A stretch of 43,276 bases of DNA from Piscicoccus intestinalis NBRC 104926 (GTDB lineage: Bacteria > Actinomycetota > Actinomycetes > Actinomycetales > Dermatophilaceae): assembly GCF_001515525.1 (NCBI RefSeq), contig NZ_BCNQ01000036.1, forward strand, positions 1 through 43,276, read 5' to 3'. The translations under genes and the position numbers were made by a program. The notes beneath the pieces were generated by a model that worked only from the letters and a program-made list of their open reading frames with translations, was not told the origin of the DNA and did no database searches. Below are positions 14,637 through 22,276 of this stretch, in pieces. The number at the start of each line of letters is the position of its first letter. Position 1 is the stretch's first letter.

Positions 14637-15094
14637 CGTCTCCTGCGCTGCGCCGACTGCGCCACGTGGATGTCGACCCGTCGGATCCCGTGGCCACCTG
14701 GCCCTACGAGGCTCTGTTCGCCGTTCTGGAGCGCGGGTCGCTGCGGGACTGGGCTGTGCTCACCGCAGAGATCGGGCGCGACCCGTGGGGCCCCGTGGCG
14801 CGCCAGCTGGAGGACTACCTGCGGCAGGAGACCGTGCCCGGCCTCGAGCCCCTCCTGCGCCGAGCAATCGCGCGGGCGCGGCGCCGTGCGGAGCGGACCG
14901 AGCGAGCCGCCGTCGCCGCTCGCGTGTCGCAGCTAGTGACTGAATCCGGCCTCAGCCCAGCCGAGTTCGCCGAACGCATCGGCACCTCGCGCAGTCGGCT
15001 CTCGACCTATCGCCACGGTCGAGTCACGCCCTCCGCTGCCCTCATGCTTCGCATGGAGCGCGTCGCCCGTGGTCCCAGCGGCCTGGCGCCCTAA
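14633..15094 (+). CDS. XRE-family DNA-binding protein, probable antitoxin
   Basis: A 153-residue protein. Residues ~100-147 form a Cro/C1 helix-turn-helix (SQLVTESGLSPAEFAERIGT, SRSRLSTYRHGRVTPSAAL). The N-terminal ~95 residues are helical (DPVATWPYEALFAVLERGSLRDWAVLTAEIG, in parts) and could bind the partner. ATG 14633 overlaps the stop of the nucleotidyltransferase by four bases. The 8+8 palindrome at the promoter of the pair is the expected target, giving conditional autorepression. An antitoxin role is inferred from context. Confidence 0.75.
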   Translation: MTSPALRRLRHVDVDPSDPVATWPYEALFAVLERGSLRDWAVLTAEIGRDPWGPVARQLEDYLRQETVPGLEPLLRRAIARARRRAERTERAAVAARVSQLVTESGLSPAEFAERIGTSRSRLSTYRHGRVTPSAALMLRMERVARGPSGLAP

Positions 15095-15146
15095 CCGGGG
15101 GACCGGTTGTGCACCGGTAAACAGCTGGCCGCAGCCTTGCTCTCAC

Positions 15147-15162
15147 GTACGTAATGACGTAC
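15147..15162. promoter_or_regulatory. Palindromic operator of the YefM/YoeB locus
   Basis: GTACGT (15147-15152) and ACGTAC (15157-15162) form a palindrome with a 4-base centre 22 bases before the yefM-like start codon. YefM proteins bind short GTAC-containing palindromes in their own promoters, so autoregulation is likely. Confidence 0.5.
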
Positions 15163-15184
15163 ACCTTCGGTGAAGGAGGCCATC

Positions 15185-15427
15185 ATGACTTCGGTGAGTG
15201 CAACGTGGGCCAGGGCCAACCTGTACCGGCTGATCGATCAGGTGAATCAGGAGTCGGAGCCGCTGACCATCACCGGGCAGCGTGGTAACGCCGTGCTCGT
15301 TGGCGAGGACGACTGGCGGGCGATCCAGGAGACGCTGTTCATTGGGTCTGTCCCGGGTCTGGCCGAGTCCATCCGCGCCGCGCGAAGCGAGGGTGTCGAG
15401 GCTGGTTCGACTGAGCTCGACTGGTGA
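15185..15427 (+). CDS. YefM/Phd-family antitoxin
   Basis: An 80-residue protein from ATG 15185, preceded by AAGGAGG; an ATG at 15170 lies inside that site's upstream region and is less likely. The N-terminal DNA-binding part reads VSATWARANLYRLIDQVNQ and PLTITGQRGNAVLVGEDDW, both typical of YefM. The C-terminal tail (GLAESIRAARSEGVE) is the toxin-neutralising part. Its stop overlaps the GTG of the adjoining YoeB-like gene (GTGA). Because that toxin is truncated, this antitoxin may now act only as a DNA-binding protein or cross-neutralise a toxin elsewhere. Confidence 0.88.
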   Translation: MTSVSATWARANLYRLIDQVNQESEPLTITGQRGNAVLVGEDDWRAIQETLFIGSVPGLAESIRAARSEGVEAGSTELDW

Positions 15428-15627
15428 GTGGTGCTGGGTGGACCGTGGTCTACTCCCGACAGGCCCAGAAGGATGCCCGCAAGCTGGCGTCGTCGGGCCT
15501 CAAGACAAAGGCTCAACAGTTGCTCGATCTGTTGGCGCAGGATCCGCTCGGCACGCCACCCCGCTTCGAGAAACTCGTCGGCGATTTGGAGCTTAGTGTG
15601 TCACCCCAACACCCCGCGGCGCCCTGA
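15424..15627 (+). pseudogene. YoeB/Txe-family toxin, C-terminally truncated
   Basis: From GTG 15424 the frame encodes 67 residues. The first ~55 match YoeB (WTVVYSRQAQKDARKLASSG, LKTKAQQLLDLLAQDPLGTP, PRFEKLVGDL). The remainder (ELSVSPQHPAAP) is unrelated and stops at 15627. Full YoeB proteins are about 84-90 residues and carry the catalytic Arg and the terminal His-Tyr in the missing part. The break lies at about 15590, next to the end of the decayed phosphotransferase gene. The protein should lack ribosome-dependent RNase activity. Confidence 0.8.
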
Positions 15628-15665
15628 CCAGCATCAACACCAGCCAGAACCACCACAAGCCCCCC

Positions 15666-16287
15666 TCACCTGTGCAAGTCAGGTCGGAGTTGTCGGCGTG
15701 CTGGTGCCTCCAACATGCTCCAGGCGTAGAGGAAGTCGATGGATCGGTCGCCCACGCCCATCCCCCCGAAGTCGATCACCCCTGCCAGGCTCCCGTCGGG
15801 GTGAACCAGGAGGTTCTCCGAAGACACATCGCAGTGGACGAGGCACGGCAGCTCCGTCGCGGGCGGGACTCTTCGCAGGCGCCGCCAGGCCTCGTGAACG
15901 GCCGCCTCGTCGAAGAGATCGGCGAGCTCCGAAGCGGCGCGGTCGGCCCATTCGTCGATTGTGTCCGTGACCGGTTCACCGCAGCGGTATCCCCAGTTCG
16001 CCCACAGCCACGATTCTCGGCACAGGGGACGGGAGTCTGGCAGCGAGGTGGGGGAGCCAGCGCACCTCATTGAGAAGGTCGGGGACGTAGCTGTCGGTAC
16101 GAGGCAGCCGAACGGCAAGCTCCTCGCCCAGACGGAAGACCCAGTTGCTGCTGCCGGATGTGGAGCTCGCACGAACCGGCAGATGAGCCAAGTGAGGCAC
16201 CTGTTCAAGCAATAGCCGCGTGACCATCTCGGGCCCGGGCGCGATCTCGGATGAAGCGTTGCCGGCGGAAGTCGTCACCGTGCCCAT
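15666..16287 (-). pseudogene. Aminoglycoside phosphotransferase-family gene, frameshifted and internally deleted
   Basis: ATG 16287 opens a frame with the APH N-lobe (TSGSSNWVFRLGEELAVRLP, VRWLPHLAARLPSPVPRIVAVGELG, in parts) that ends at 15976. The C-lobe continues in another frame with the catalytic loop LVHCDVSSENLLV (HxD....N) and the metal motif GVIDFGGMGVGD. It then ends early at 15666. Between the frames the stretch that normally links the lobes is missing, and about 40 C-terminal residues are lost. The total is ~207 codons against ~290-300 in intact relatives. It is non-functional. Confidence 0.85.
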
Positions 16288-16349
16288 GCTGGCCGCTGCC
16301 GCTCTCCGGGCAAACCGGGTTTCGCGCAGGGACGTCGCCGACTAGCGCT

Positions 16350-16368
16350 TACCAAAGATTGGTATTAT
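16350..16368 (+). promoter_or_regulatory. Operator and -10 box of the ParDE locus
   Basis: TACCAA (16350-16355) and TTGGTA (16359-16364) form a palindrome around AGA, overlapping the -10 box TATTAT (16363-16368). Seven bases later ATG 16376 is the start of the ParD-like gene, so the message is probably leaderless and ParD binding would block polymerase. Confidence 0.6.
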
Positions 16369-16375
16369 CCAGCGC

Positions 16376-16609
16376 ATGGCGCGCAACACCTCGATCAGTC
16401 TCGATGAGCACTTCACGAACTTCCTCGCCCGCGAGGTGGCTTCCGGTCGCTATCGCAACGCCAGTGAGGTCGTCCGCGCCGGGCTGCGGCTACTTGAGGA
16501 TGAGGAGACGCGCCTCGCGGCTCTGCGCCAGGCACTCGTCGCCGGTGAGGAGAGCGGCCCTGCCGAAGAGTTCGACTTCGACGCCTTCATCGCGGCCAAG
16601 AAGCAGTGA
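16376..16609 (+). CDS. ParD-family ribbon-helix-helix antitoxin
   Basis: A 77-residue protein. The ribbon-helix-helix domain is residues 1-45 (NTSISLDEHFTNFLAREVAS, GRYRNASEVVRAGLRLLEDE). The acidic, flexible tail (ESGPAEEFDFDAFIAAKKQ) wraps the toxin in the family. There is no ribosome site; the ATG lies seven bases after a TATTAT -10 box. The stop overlaps the GTG start of the ParE gene (GTGA). The palindrome at 16350-16364 is the likely autoregulatory site. Confidence 0.9.
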   Translation: MARNTSISLDEHFTNFLAREVASGRYRNASEVVRAGLRLLEDEETRLAALRQALVAGEESGPAEEFDFDAFIAAKKQ

Positions 16610-16896
16610 CCCGCTATCGGCTCACCCCTGCAGCCCAAAGAGACCTTTCTTCGATCTGGGACTACACCGAGGACCGGTGGGGAAGCCAGCAGGCGGAGAG
16701 CTACACCCTGGAGATCAAAGCCGCCATCGAGCGCGTCGCGGCCGACCCGAGGCTGGCGCGCGCGTGTGGGGAGATCCGAGCCGGATATCGCCGCCATGGC
16801 GTGGGCAGCCACATGCTGTTCTACGTCGAGAGCGGCGCCGGGGTTGACGTGATCCGCATCCGCCACCAGCGGATGGATCCAACGCGCCACCTCTGA
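16606..16896 (+). CDS. ParE-family toxin (RelE/ParE superfamily)
   Basis: A 96-residue protein starting at GTG 16606. Family features are YRLTPAAQRDLSSIWDYTEDRWG at the N-terminus, AADPRLARACGEIRAGYRRHGVGSH in the middle and VIRIRHQRMDPTRHL at the end; each is complete and the length is normal. ParE toxins act on DNA gyrase. It is translationally coupled to ParD. Just 31 bases after its stop begins a 5'-truncated reductase gene, so the module seems to have landed next to, or caused, that deletion. Confidence 0.9.
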   Translation: MTRYRLTPAAQRDLSSIWDYTEDRWGSQQAESYTLEIKAAIERVAADPRLARACGEIRAGYRRHGVGSHMLFYVESGAGVDVIRIRHQRMDPTRHL

Positions 16897-16927
16897 CGGA
16901 ACACCTATCCGCAACCCGGTACTCACG

Positions 16928-17602
16928 GTGCACGACCGCGTCCTCGCCGCCCGCCTCGCAGGGCTCGGCCAGGAGGTCGTCATTGGCACCCGCGACCCGC
17001 GGGCCACCCTCGCCCGCACCGAACCCGACGCCCTCGGCACCGTGCCCTACGCCCGGTGGGCCGCCGAGCACACCAACGTCCGCCTGCTGCAGCTCGCCGA
17101 GGCCGGCGCCTTCGCCGAGCTGGTCATCAACGCGAGCAACGGCGCGAACAGCCTTGCCGCGATCGAGGGCGTCGGGGCGGAGAACCTCGCGGGCAAGGTG
17201 CTCATCGACGTCGCGCTGCCGCTCGACCTGAGCCAGGGCATGCCGCCCATGCTCACCGTCGCCAACACCGACAGTCTCGGCGAGCAGCTGCAGCGCGCCT
17301 TCCCCGAGGCCAAGGTCGTCAAGACGCTCAACACCGTCTTCTGCGAGGTCATGGTCGACCCGTCCCGCATCCCCGGCGAACACAACCTCTTCATCGCCGG
17401 CGACGACGGGCAGGCCAAGCAGGTCGCGCTCGGCATCCTCGAGTCGTTCGGCTGGCACCGCGACGCCGTCATCGACCTCGGCGGCATCATCGGCGCCCGC
17501 GGATCGGAGATGTACATGCGCCTGTACTTCCAGCTCGCCCAGCTCCTCGGCACCTTCGACGTGACCATCCAGGTGAAGCGCGGCGACACCGCCGGCCGTT
17601 GA
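16928..17602 (+). pseudogene. F420-dependent NADP reductase-like (NAD-binding 10/F420 family) gene, 5'-truncated
   Basis: The frame from GTG 16928 encodes about 224 residues matching the F420-dependent NADP reductase-like family. It starts in the first Rossmann helix (VLAARLAGLGQEVVIGTRDP) and continues through ELVINASNGANSLAAIEGVG, KVLIDVALPLDLSQGMPP, KVVKTLNTVFCEVMVDP and the C-terminal helix. The first strand and its GxGxxG loop, which bind the dinucleotide, are missing. Bases upstream of 16928 in this frame do not restore them. The remaining codons look intact, so the truncation may be recent, coincident with the ParDE insertion. A second, shorter fragment of a related gene occurs at 20238. 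Confidence 0.65.
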
Positions 17603-17636
17603 TCACCGGCCCCCAGACCCAGAAAGAGGAACCGTC

Positions 17637-17827
17637 ATGGCCATCTCGATGACCCTGCAGTACGACACGCTCACCGTTGACGACTACGCCGCCGCAGGCC
17701 GCGCTCTCGACTTTCCCGGCCGCTGGCCCGAGGCCTCCTGCACCACGACAGTGCCGTCATCGACGGCAAGCTTCGCGTGTACGAGGTGTGGAATTTCGTG
17801 ACCGTCGACGGGGTGCAGGCTCCGTGA
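17637..17827 (+). pseudogene. Small antibiotic-biosynthesis-monooxygenase-like gene, frameshifted and truncated
   Basis: ATG 17637, with AGAGGA upstream, begins ISMTLQYDTLTVDDYAAAGR and DFPGRWPE. The reading then shifts: the expected continuation GLLHHDSAVIDGKLRVYEVW is in another frame and ends abnormally (NFVTVDGVQAP) at TGA 17825-17827. The pattern resembles short ABM-like dimeric proteins of ~95-100 residues; about one third is missing. It follows the truncated reductase with 34 bases between, so the two were probably an operon. Confidence 0.6.
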
Positions 17828-17832
17828 GGACG

Positions 17833-19467
17833 TCAGGGGGTGTTCTGCGTCTTCGAGGGGTTCGGGAGGGGGATCATCAGCGGCTGGCCGGGTGGTGTGC
17901 ATCCGGTGGCGCAGCACCGGCCGGGTTGACGGTTCCTGGTGATCGAGCGTCCCGACGAGTGCTCGGCTGCTGCCAGTCCGCGATCGAGCAGCCGTTCGAC
18001 GAGTTCGACCTTGGAACCGACGGGGTAGTTGCGCCAGATCTCCTGCTTCATGGCGGCCGGGGAGCCTCCCCCGTGCAGGCTGATCACGGAGTACCAGCCG
18101 CCTTGATAGGACGCCGTCAGATCCTCCAGGAAGCGTGCCACCTGGATGCGCTGCTCATATGGCACGTCCGGGTTGGCCTGGAGCACCTCGGACAGGCGCG
18201 CCGCTGTCGCAGGGTTGTGGTCCTCGTCAGGTCCCGGCAGAGCGACGATGAGGCCGCCGGACACCTGGTGGGCGAGGCGGTGCATGTCGTAGATCTGCGT
18301 GGACAGCAGCAACTTGCCGATGTTGGAGAACACCGGATCGGGCATGAACGACCCGGAATGCTCGTCCTGCGTGGCGTAGACGCTGGCTGCGACCCCGCAG
18401 GCGTAGAACCCCTCGGTGATGGTGATGAGTTCGACCATGGGGTCGCGGAGTGCCGCCTTCCGGTCGGGATCGAGGCCGTTGGCCTCGCACATGAGTGTCC
18501 CTGCGCCGATGAGCAGGTCGCCGAAACCGGCGCGCGCGGCGATGCAGCTGTGCCGGTGGTGGGTGGCGTAGCTGTACGTCAGGACGTGGCTGCGTTCCCA
18601 CTCGCCGTCGAGGAAGACCCGCTCCCAGGGAACGAACACGTCGTCGAAAAGAACGACGGCGGTCGACTGGCCGTACCGTCGCGAGAACAGCGGGTCACCG
18701 TGTTCGGGCCGCTCCCCGGGCCGACCTGCCGGCCGCGCCACGATTGTCACGCCTTCCGCGTCGACCGGAACCGCGCAGCACACGGCGAAGTCGGCGTCGT
18801 CGGCGCCCATGTTGCGGCTCGGCATGACGAGGAGTTCGTGCATGTAGGGCGCGCCCGTCACGATGGCCTTCGCGCCGCTGATACGGATCCCGCGGGCGTC
18901 GCGGCTCACGACATGGACGTAGGCGTCTGCCCGGTTCTGCTGATGCGGTTTGAGGCTGCGGTCACCCTTGGCGTCGGTCATCGCCACCCCGAGGGCCAGG
19001 TCTCTGTCCTGGACGTCGGCTAGGTATGCGGCGAACCGTTCCCGCTGTTCACGGCCACCGCGGGCGTCGTCGATGTGTGCGACCGCCTGATGGATGCCGT
19101 TGAGGGCGTCGTGGGCCAGATACCGCTGGGCGCATCCGGTCTCTTGGCAGAGGTGGCGGACGGCTTCGAGCTTGTTGAGCAGGTCGGAGGGGTCGGCGTC
19201 GATATGCAGCATCCGGTCGACGATCCTGTTGCGGTCGCGGGCCACGGCCAGGGCGATGGGCTCGAGTTCGGGACGCAGGGCGTAGTCGTACGTGTACGCC
19301 AATGCGTTCACGCCCGGTCGCAGCATCGGCTCGTCGGCAACGTTGTCGATCCGGCATCCGTCGACATAGACGACGGGATTCAGCCCGCGCAGGGACTCGC
19401 GGAAGTCGTCTCCGCTCATCAATGGTGCGCGGGTGTTCGCCTCGGGGTGTGTGGTGTCGTGCGGCAA
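17833..19467 (-). CDS. HpaB / 4-hydroxyphenylacetate 3-hydroxylase-family flavoprotein
   Basis: A 544-residue protein starting at TTG 19467 with GAGGAG five bases upstream. It matches the 4-HPA 3-hydroxylase / 4-hydroxybutyryl-CoA dehydratase fold throughout (FRESLRGLNPVVYVDGCRI, AMTDAKGDRSLKP, AVVLFDDVFVPWERVF, HQVSGGLIVALPGP). Compared with the iron-sulfur dehydratase AbfD as I remember it, two of four cluster ligands are retained (C112, H304). The other two positions are Y116 and A311, so a [4Fe-4S] dehydratase role is unlikely and flavin-dependent hydroxylation more likely. A Cys-containing C-terminal tail is extra. A TetR gene is divergent from it across a 21-bp palindrome. Confidence 0.82.
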   Translation of the reverse strand: MPHDTTHPEANTRAPLMSGDDFRESLRGLNPVVYVDGCRIDNVADEPMLRPGVNALAYTYDYALRPELEPIALAVARDRNRIVDRMLHIDADPSDLLNKLEAVRHLCQETGCAQRYLAHDALNGIHQAVAHIDDARGGREQRERFAAYLADVQDRDLALGVAMTDAKGDRSLKPHQQNRADAYVHVVSRDARGIRISGAKAIVTGAPYMHELLVMPSRNMGADDADFAVCCAVPVDAEGVTIVARPAGRPGERPEHGDPLFSRRYGQSTAVVLFDDVFVPWERVFLDGEWERSHVLTYSYATHHRHSCIAARAGFGDLLIGAGTLMCEANGLDPDRKAALRDPMVELITITEGFYACGVAASVYATQDEHSGSFMPDPVFSNIGKLLLSTQIYDMHRLAHQVSGGLIVALPGPDEDHNPATAARLSEVLQANPDVPYEQRIQVARFLEDLTASYQGGWYSVISLHGGGSPAAMKQEIWRNYPVGSKVELVERLLDRGLAAAEHSSGRSITRNRQPGRCCATGCTPPGQPLMIPLPNPSKTQNTP

Positions 19468-19551
19468 GACAACTCCTCAGGTGCAGAGCGGGCTCGGAGC
19501 CAGGCGGGCCGAGAAGGGCTGAACTGCCAGGGCCGTTGAGCGAGGTTCATT

Positions 19552-19579
19552 CTTCTGAACAGTGTTCAGAAGGTAGCAT
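19552..19579 (+). promoter_or_regulatory. 21-bp perfect palindrome (TetR operator) with -10 box
   Basis: CTTCTGAACA (19552-19561), a central G, and TGTTCAGAAG (19563-19572) form a perfect palindrome in the space between the divergent HpaB-family and TetR genes. TAGCAT (19574-19579) directly adjacent is a plausible -10 box for the TetR gene. Binding by the TetR protein would control both directions. Confidence 0.7.
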
Positions 19580-19610
19580 CATCGTCCAGTTCCTGGGTAG
19601 AGGGAGTGCC

Positions 19611-20234
19611 ATGTCCGACGACGCACGCGCCGAGCGCCTGGCCGCCGTGAACGAAGCCAAGCGCGCCCACATCCTCGGATCAGCGCTGCGGGTGTTCGCG
19701 CGCGACGGCCTGCAGAAGGCGAGCATCCGCGCGATCGCGAACGAGGCCGGGTACGCCCCCGGGGCGATCTATGGGTACTTCTCGACGAAGGACGACATCT
19801 ACGCCGCCGCCCTCGAGGAGTCCCTGACACGGTTGCGCGCCGCAACCGAGGCGACGGCCACCTTGCCTGGTGAAGGTGGGCCGGCGATGCGGTACCAGGC
19901 CGCCTCCCTGGCGTTCTACGACTTCTACGACGCCAACCCGCAGGACCTCGACATGGGTTTCTACCTGTTCTCCGGCGGCGTGGCCCCCCGAGGGCTCACC
20001 GACAGCCACATCAACCGCCGGCTCAATGCCGCCCTTATCGCCGCACTGGCCCCGATCCGTGAAGCGGCAGAGGAGGTTTTCGGGGCCGATGCCTCCGCGC
20101 GCGTCGCTGCGGACACGTTCGCTCACGCGTCAGGCTTGCTCCTGCTGCGCCACACTCGCCGACTCGACCTCTTCGAACTGGACGCCCGCGACCTCATGAA
20201 GCGTTACCTGCATACCCAGCTCGCGACGACTTGA
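19611..20234 (+). CDS. TetR-family transcriptional regulator of the HpaB-family gene
   Basis: A 207-residue protein from ATG 19611 with GGGAG upstream. The helix-turn-helix (residues ~15-62) contains ILGSALRVFARDGLQKASIR and GYAPGAIYGYFSTKDDIY. The C-terminal domain has the AEATATLPGEGG to HTRRLDLFELDARDLMKRYL region typical of TetR ligand domains. It is divergent from the HpaB-family enzyme with 143 bases between them that hold a 21-bp perfect palindrome, so it is very probably the local repressor, released by the enzyme's aromatic substrate. Confidence 0.9.
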   Translation: MSDDARAERLAAVNEAKRAHILGSALRVFARDGLQKASIRAIANEAGYAPGAIYGYFSTKDDIYAAALEESLTRLRAATEATATLPGEGGPAMRYQAASLAFYDFYDANPQDLDMGFYLFSGGVAPRGLTDSHINRRLNAALIAALAPIREAAEEVFGADASARVAADTFAHASGLLLLRHTRRLDLFELDARDLMKRYLHTQLATT

Positions 20235-20237
20235 GCC

Positions 20238-20617
20238 TTGCGGCCCGGCGCCTTCGCGGAGCTGGTCATCAACGCCAGCAACGGTGCGAGCAGCCTGGCA
20301 GCCCTGCAGGCGTGGGGTCCGCTGAGACAAGGCAACACCGCGATCCGTGAGGAGCCGGCCATCGTCGCCATCGCCCAGGCCTACGGCGTCACGGTTCCGC
20401 AGGTCATCGTGTGCTGGATCGATCGTCCAGCGACGCGCCACGCTCGTCGCAAAGAGCACCCACGCCGAGCCGCTGCTCGCCCACATCGACGTCTACGACT
20501 TCGCGCTCGCCGACGACGAGATGGCCGCCATCAGCGCTCTCGACAAGAAGCAGCCCAACGCCGGGTTCACCCACCGGGACCCCCCACATGCTGAAGCTCC
20601 TTCAGCGGTTCGACTGA
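20238..20617 (+). pseudogene. Chimeric remnant: F420-reductase fragment joined to aldo-keto reductase C-terminus, frameshifted
   Basis: The first ~23 codons (GAFAELVINASNGASSLAAL) match residues in the truncated F420-reductase-like gene at 17104-17160. At about 20308 the same frame switches to aldo-keto reductase sequence (AWGPLRQGN, EEPAIVAIAQAYGVTVPQVI). Around 20425 a frameshift moves the rest (TLVAKSTHAEPLLAHIDVYDF, ADDEMAAISALDKKQPNAGF) to another frame ending at 20617. The AKR N-terminal two thirds with its catalytic tetrad are absent. It is a dead fusion of two deleted genes. Confidence 0.7.
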
Positions 20618-20915
20618 GCGGCACGACAGAGGCGGGCCCCGGAACCTTGAACTGCCCGGGGCTCGTCGCGCCCAGGTGCCGGAGCGTGCTCATCGGCATG
20701 ACACCGCGACCACGCGCGGCCGCGCCATGAGCGGACGTTCGCAGCCGGGGTGGGCCCGGGCTTGGTCGCGACACTGCGGCCTGGCTCGCCTCCCTCCGGC
20801 GTCTCATTTCTCACGCCAACGGGGCCGTTTGTCGGCTCACTTGTCCCACGCAACTCGCGAGAGTCTCACTTTGACGCGTTGCGGACACCACTGCTCGCCA
20901 CGCTCGCCACGTGAG
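20618..20915. other. Intergenic stretch without a recognisable gene
   Basis: Between the AKR remnant and the ATPase gene end. No open frame here resembles a protein. It holds a small palindrome CTCGCGAGAG and an inverted CGCAAC/GTTGCG pair around 20849-20883 that may serve as a weak terminator for the leftward ATPase gene. Confidence 0.4.
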
Positions 20916-22127
20916 TCACGCCGTGTTGCGCAGGTACTTTCCGAAGTGCGGAACCGTGAACGCGATGCGGCCGCGTTCGCCGGAGTAGATCAGGCCCTTC
21001 TTCAACAGCCCGTCCCGCGCGGGAGACAGCGACTGCGGCTTGCGGTTTAGGTGCTTGGCGACCGTGGCGGTGGGCACCGACTCCGTCTCGTCCAACTCCT
21101 CGCCGGCGGCGAACAACTCGGCCGCCACGTCGGCCATCGCGCGCAGGTATTCGCGCTCGCCGGGGGTGGCGCGTTCGAAGCGCGAGCCGAAGAAGCCGAC
21201 TCCCAGTTCCTCCTCGGCCTCCGGGCTGGCGACCGTCACGTCGTCGGCCGTGATCGGCGACTTCGGCGCCACGTCCCACGCCACCTTGCCGTACGCCTGG
21301 ATGAAGTACGGGTAGCCGCCCGTCGCGTGGTACATCGCCTCCAGCGCGTCGGCGCCCCACTCCGTCTCTTCCTCGCGGGCCGGAGACTGCAGCGCCAACT
21401 CCGCTGCATCCCGGTCCAGGCGGTCGATCCGGGTGTAGCGAAACAGCCTCTCCGAGTAGGACTTCGACGCCGATAGCAGCGCCGGCAGGTGCGGCAGGCC
21501 GGCGCCGACGACGATCACCGGCAGACTGTTCTGGCTGATCTCGTGGCACGCCGCGCACAGCGCCGACACGTCATCGGCCCCCAGGTCCTGCATCTCGTCG
21601 ATGAAGATCGCCACGCCCTTGCCCACGTCGGCCGCCAGCCCGCCTACGTCCGTGAGCAACTCGACGAGATCGATCTCGATGTCGCCCGAGTCGGCCCGCC
21701 CCGTCTGCGCCGGCGCGTCGATACCCGGCTGCCACTTGTCGCGCAGCTTCGCGTTCGCCGGCGCCTCCCGCAGCGCGAACGCCTTGATGACGCCCAGCAC
21801 CTGGTCGACCTCTTCCGAGGCGGGGTGCCCCAATTCGCGCACCGCCACGTGCAGCGCCGCGCTCATCGGCCGCCGCAGCCCCTGCTCCGGCCGCGCCTCG
21901 AACTTGCCCGAGCCCCAGCCCGCCCGCACCGCCGTGCCGCGTAGCGCGTTGAGCAGCACCGTCTTGCCCACGCCGCGCAGGCCCGTCAGCACGATCGAGC
22001 GCTCCGGGCGCCCTCGGGCGATGCGCTCGAGCACCACCTCGAACGTGCGCAGCTGCTCGTCACGACCGGCCAGCTCCGGCGGGCGCTGCCCGGCTCCGGG
22101 CGCGTAAGGGTTGCGAATCGGGTCCAC
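20916..22127 (-). CDS. AAA-type ATPase with C-terminal winged helix (Orc1/STAND-like)
   Basis: A 403-residue protein. Walker A is GLRGVGKT (49-56), Walker B is IFIDEMQDL with D174/E175, and a sensor-like VIVVGAGLPHLP follows. Downstream come a lid with ATGGYPYFIQAYG and a C-terminal winged-helix region (TATVAKHLNRKPQSLSPARDGLLKKGLIYSGERGRIAFTVP, in parts). This architecture is common and conserved in actinobacteria and resembles Orc1/Cdc6-like or STAND ATPases. The function is not established. It stands alone, with no partner gene on either side, and has normal codon use. Confidence 0.8.
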   Translation of the reverse strand: MDPIRNPYAPGAGQRPPELAGRDEQLRTFEVVLERIARGRPERSIVLTGLRGVGKTVLLNALRGTAVRAGWGSGKFEARPEQGLRRPMSAALHVAVRELGHPASEEVDQVLGVIKAFALREAPANAKLRDKWQPGIDAPAQTGRADSGDIEIDLVELLTDVGGLAADVGKGVAIFIDEMQDLGADDVSALCAACHEISQNSLPVIVVGAGLPHLPALLSASKSYSERLFRYTRIDRLDRDAAELALQSPAREEETEWGADALEAMYHATGGYPYFIQAYGKVAWDVAPKSPITADDVTVASPEAEEELGVGFFGSRFERATPGEREYLRAMADVAAELFAAGEELDETESVPTATVAKHLNRKPQSLSPARDGLLKKGLIYSGERGRIAFTVPHFGKYLRNTA

Positions 22128-22276
22128 GCGAGCAATCTATTCGCAGCTCTAGTCGATTCGACAGAGACACGCAGAGAAACGGATCGGCCGCTTCTCGGCC
22201 GGTCTTCCCCCGCAGTCAAGGGCCACAAAGCCCACGTGTCGGGTGGTGTTCAGACGACCGCCCAAGGGTGGCGCCC

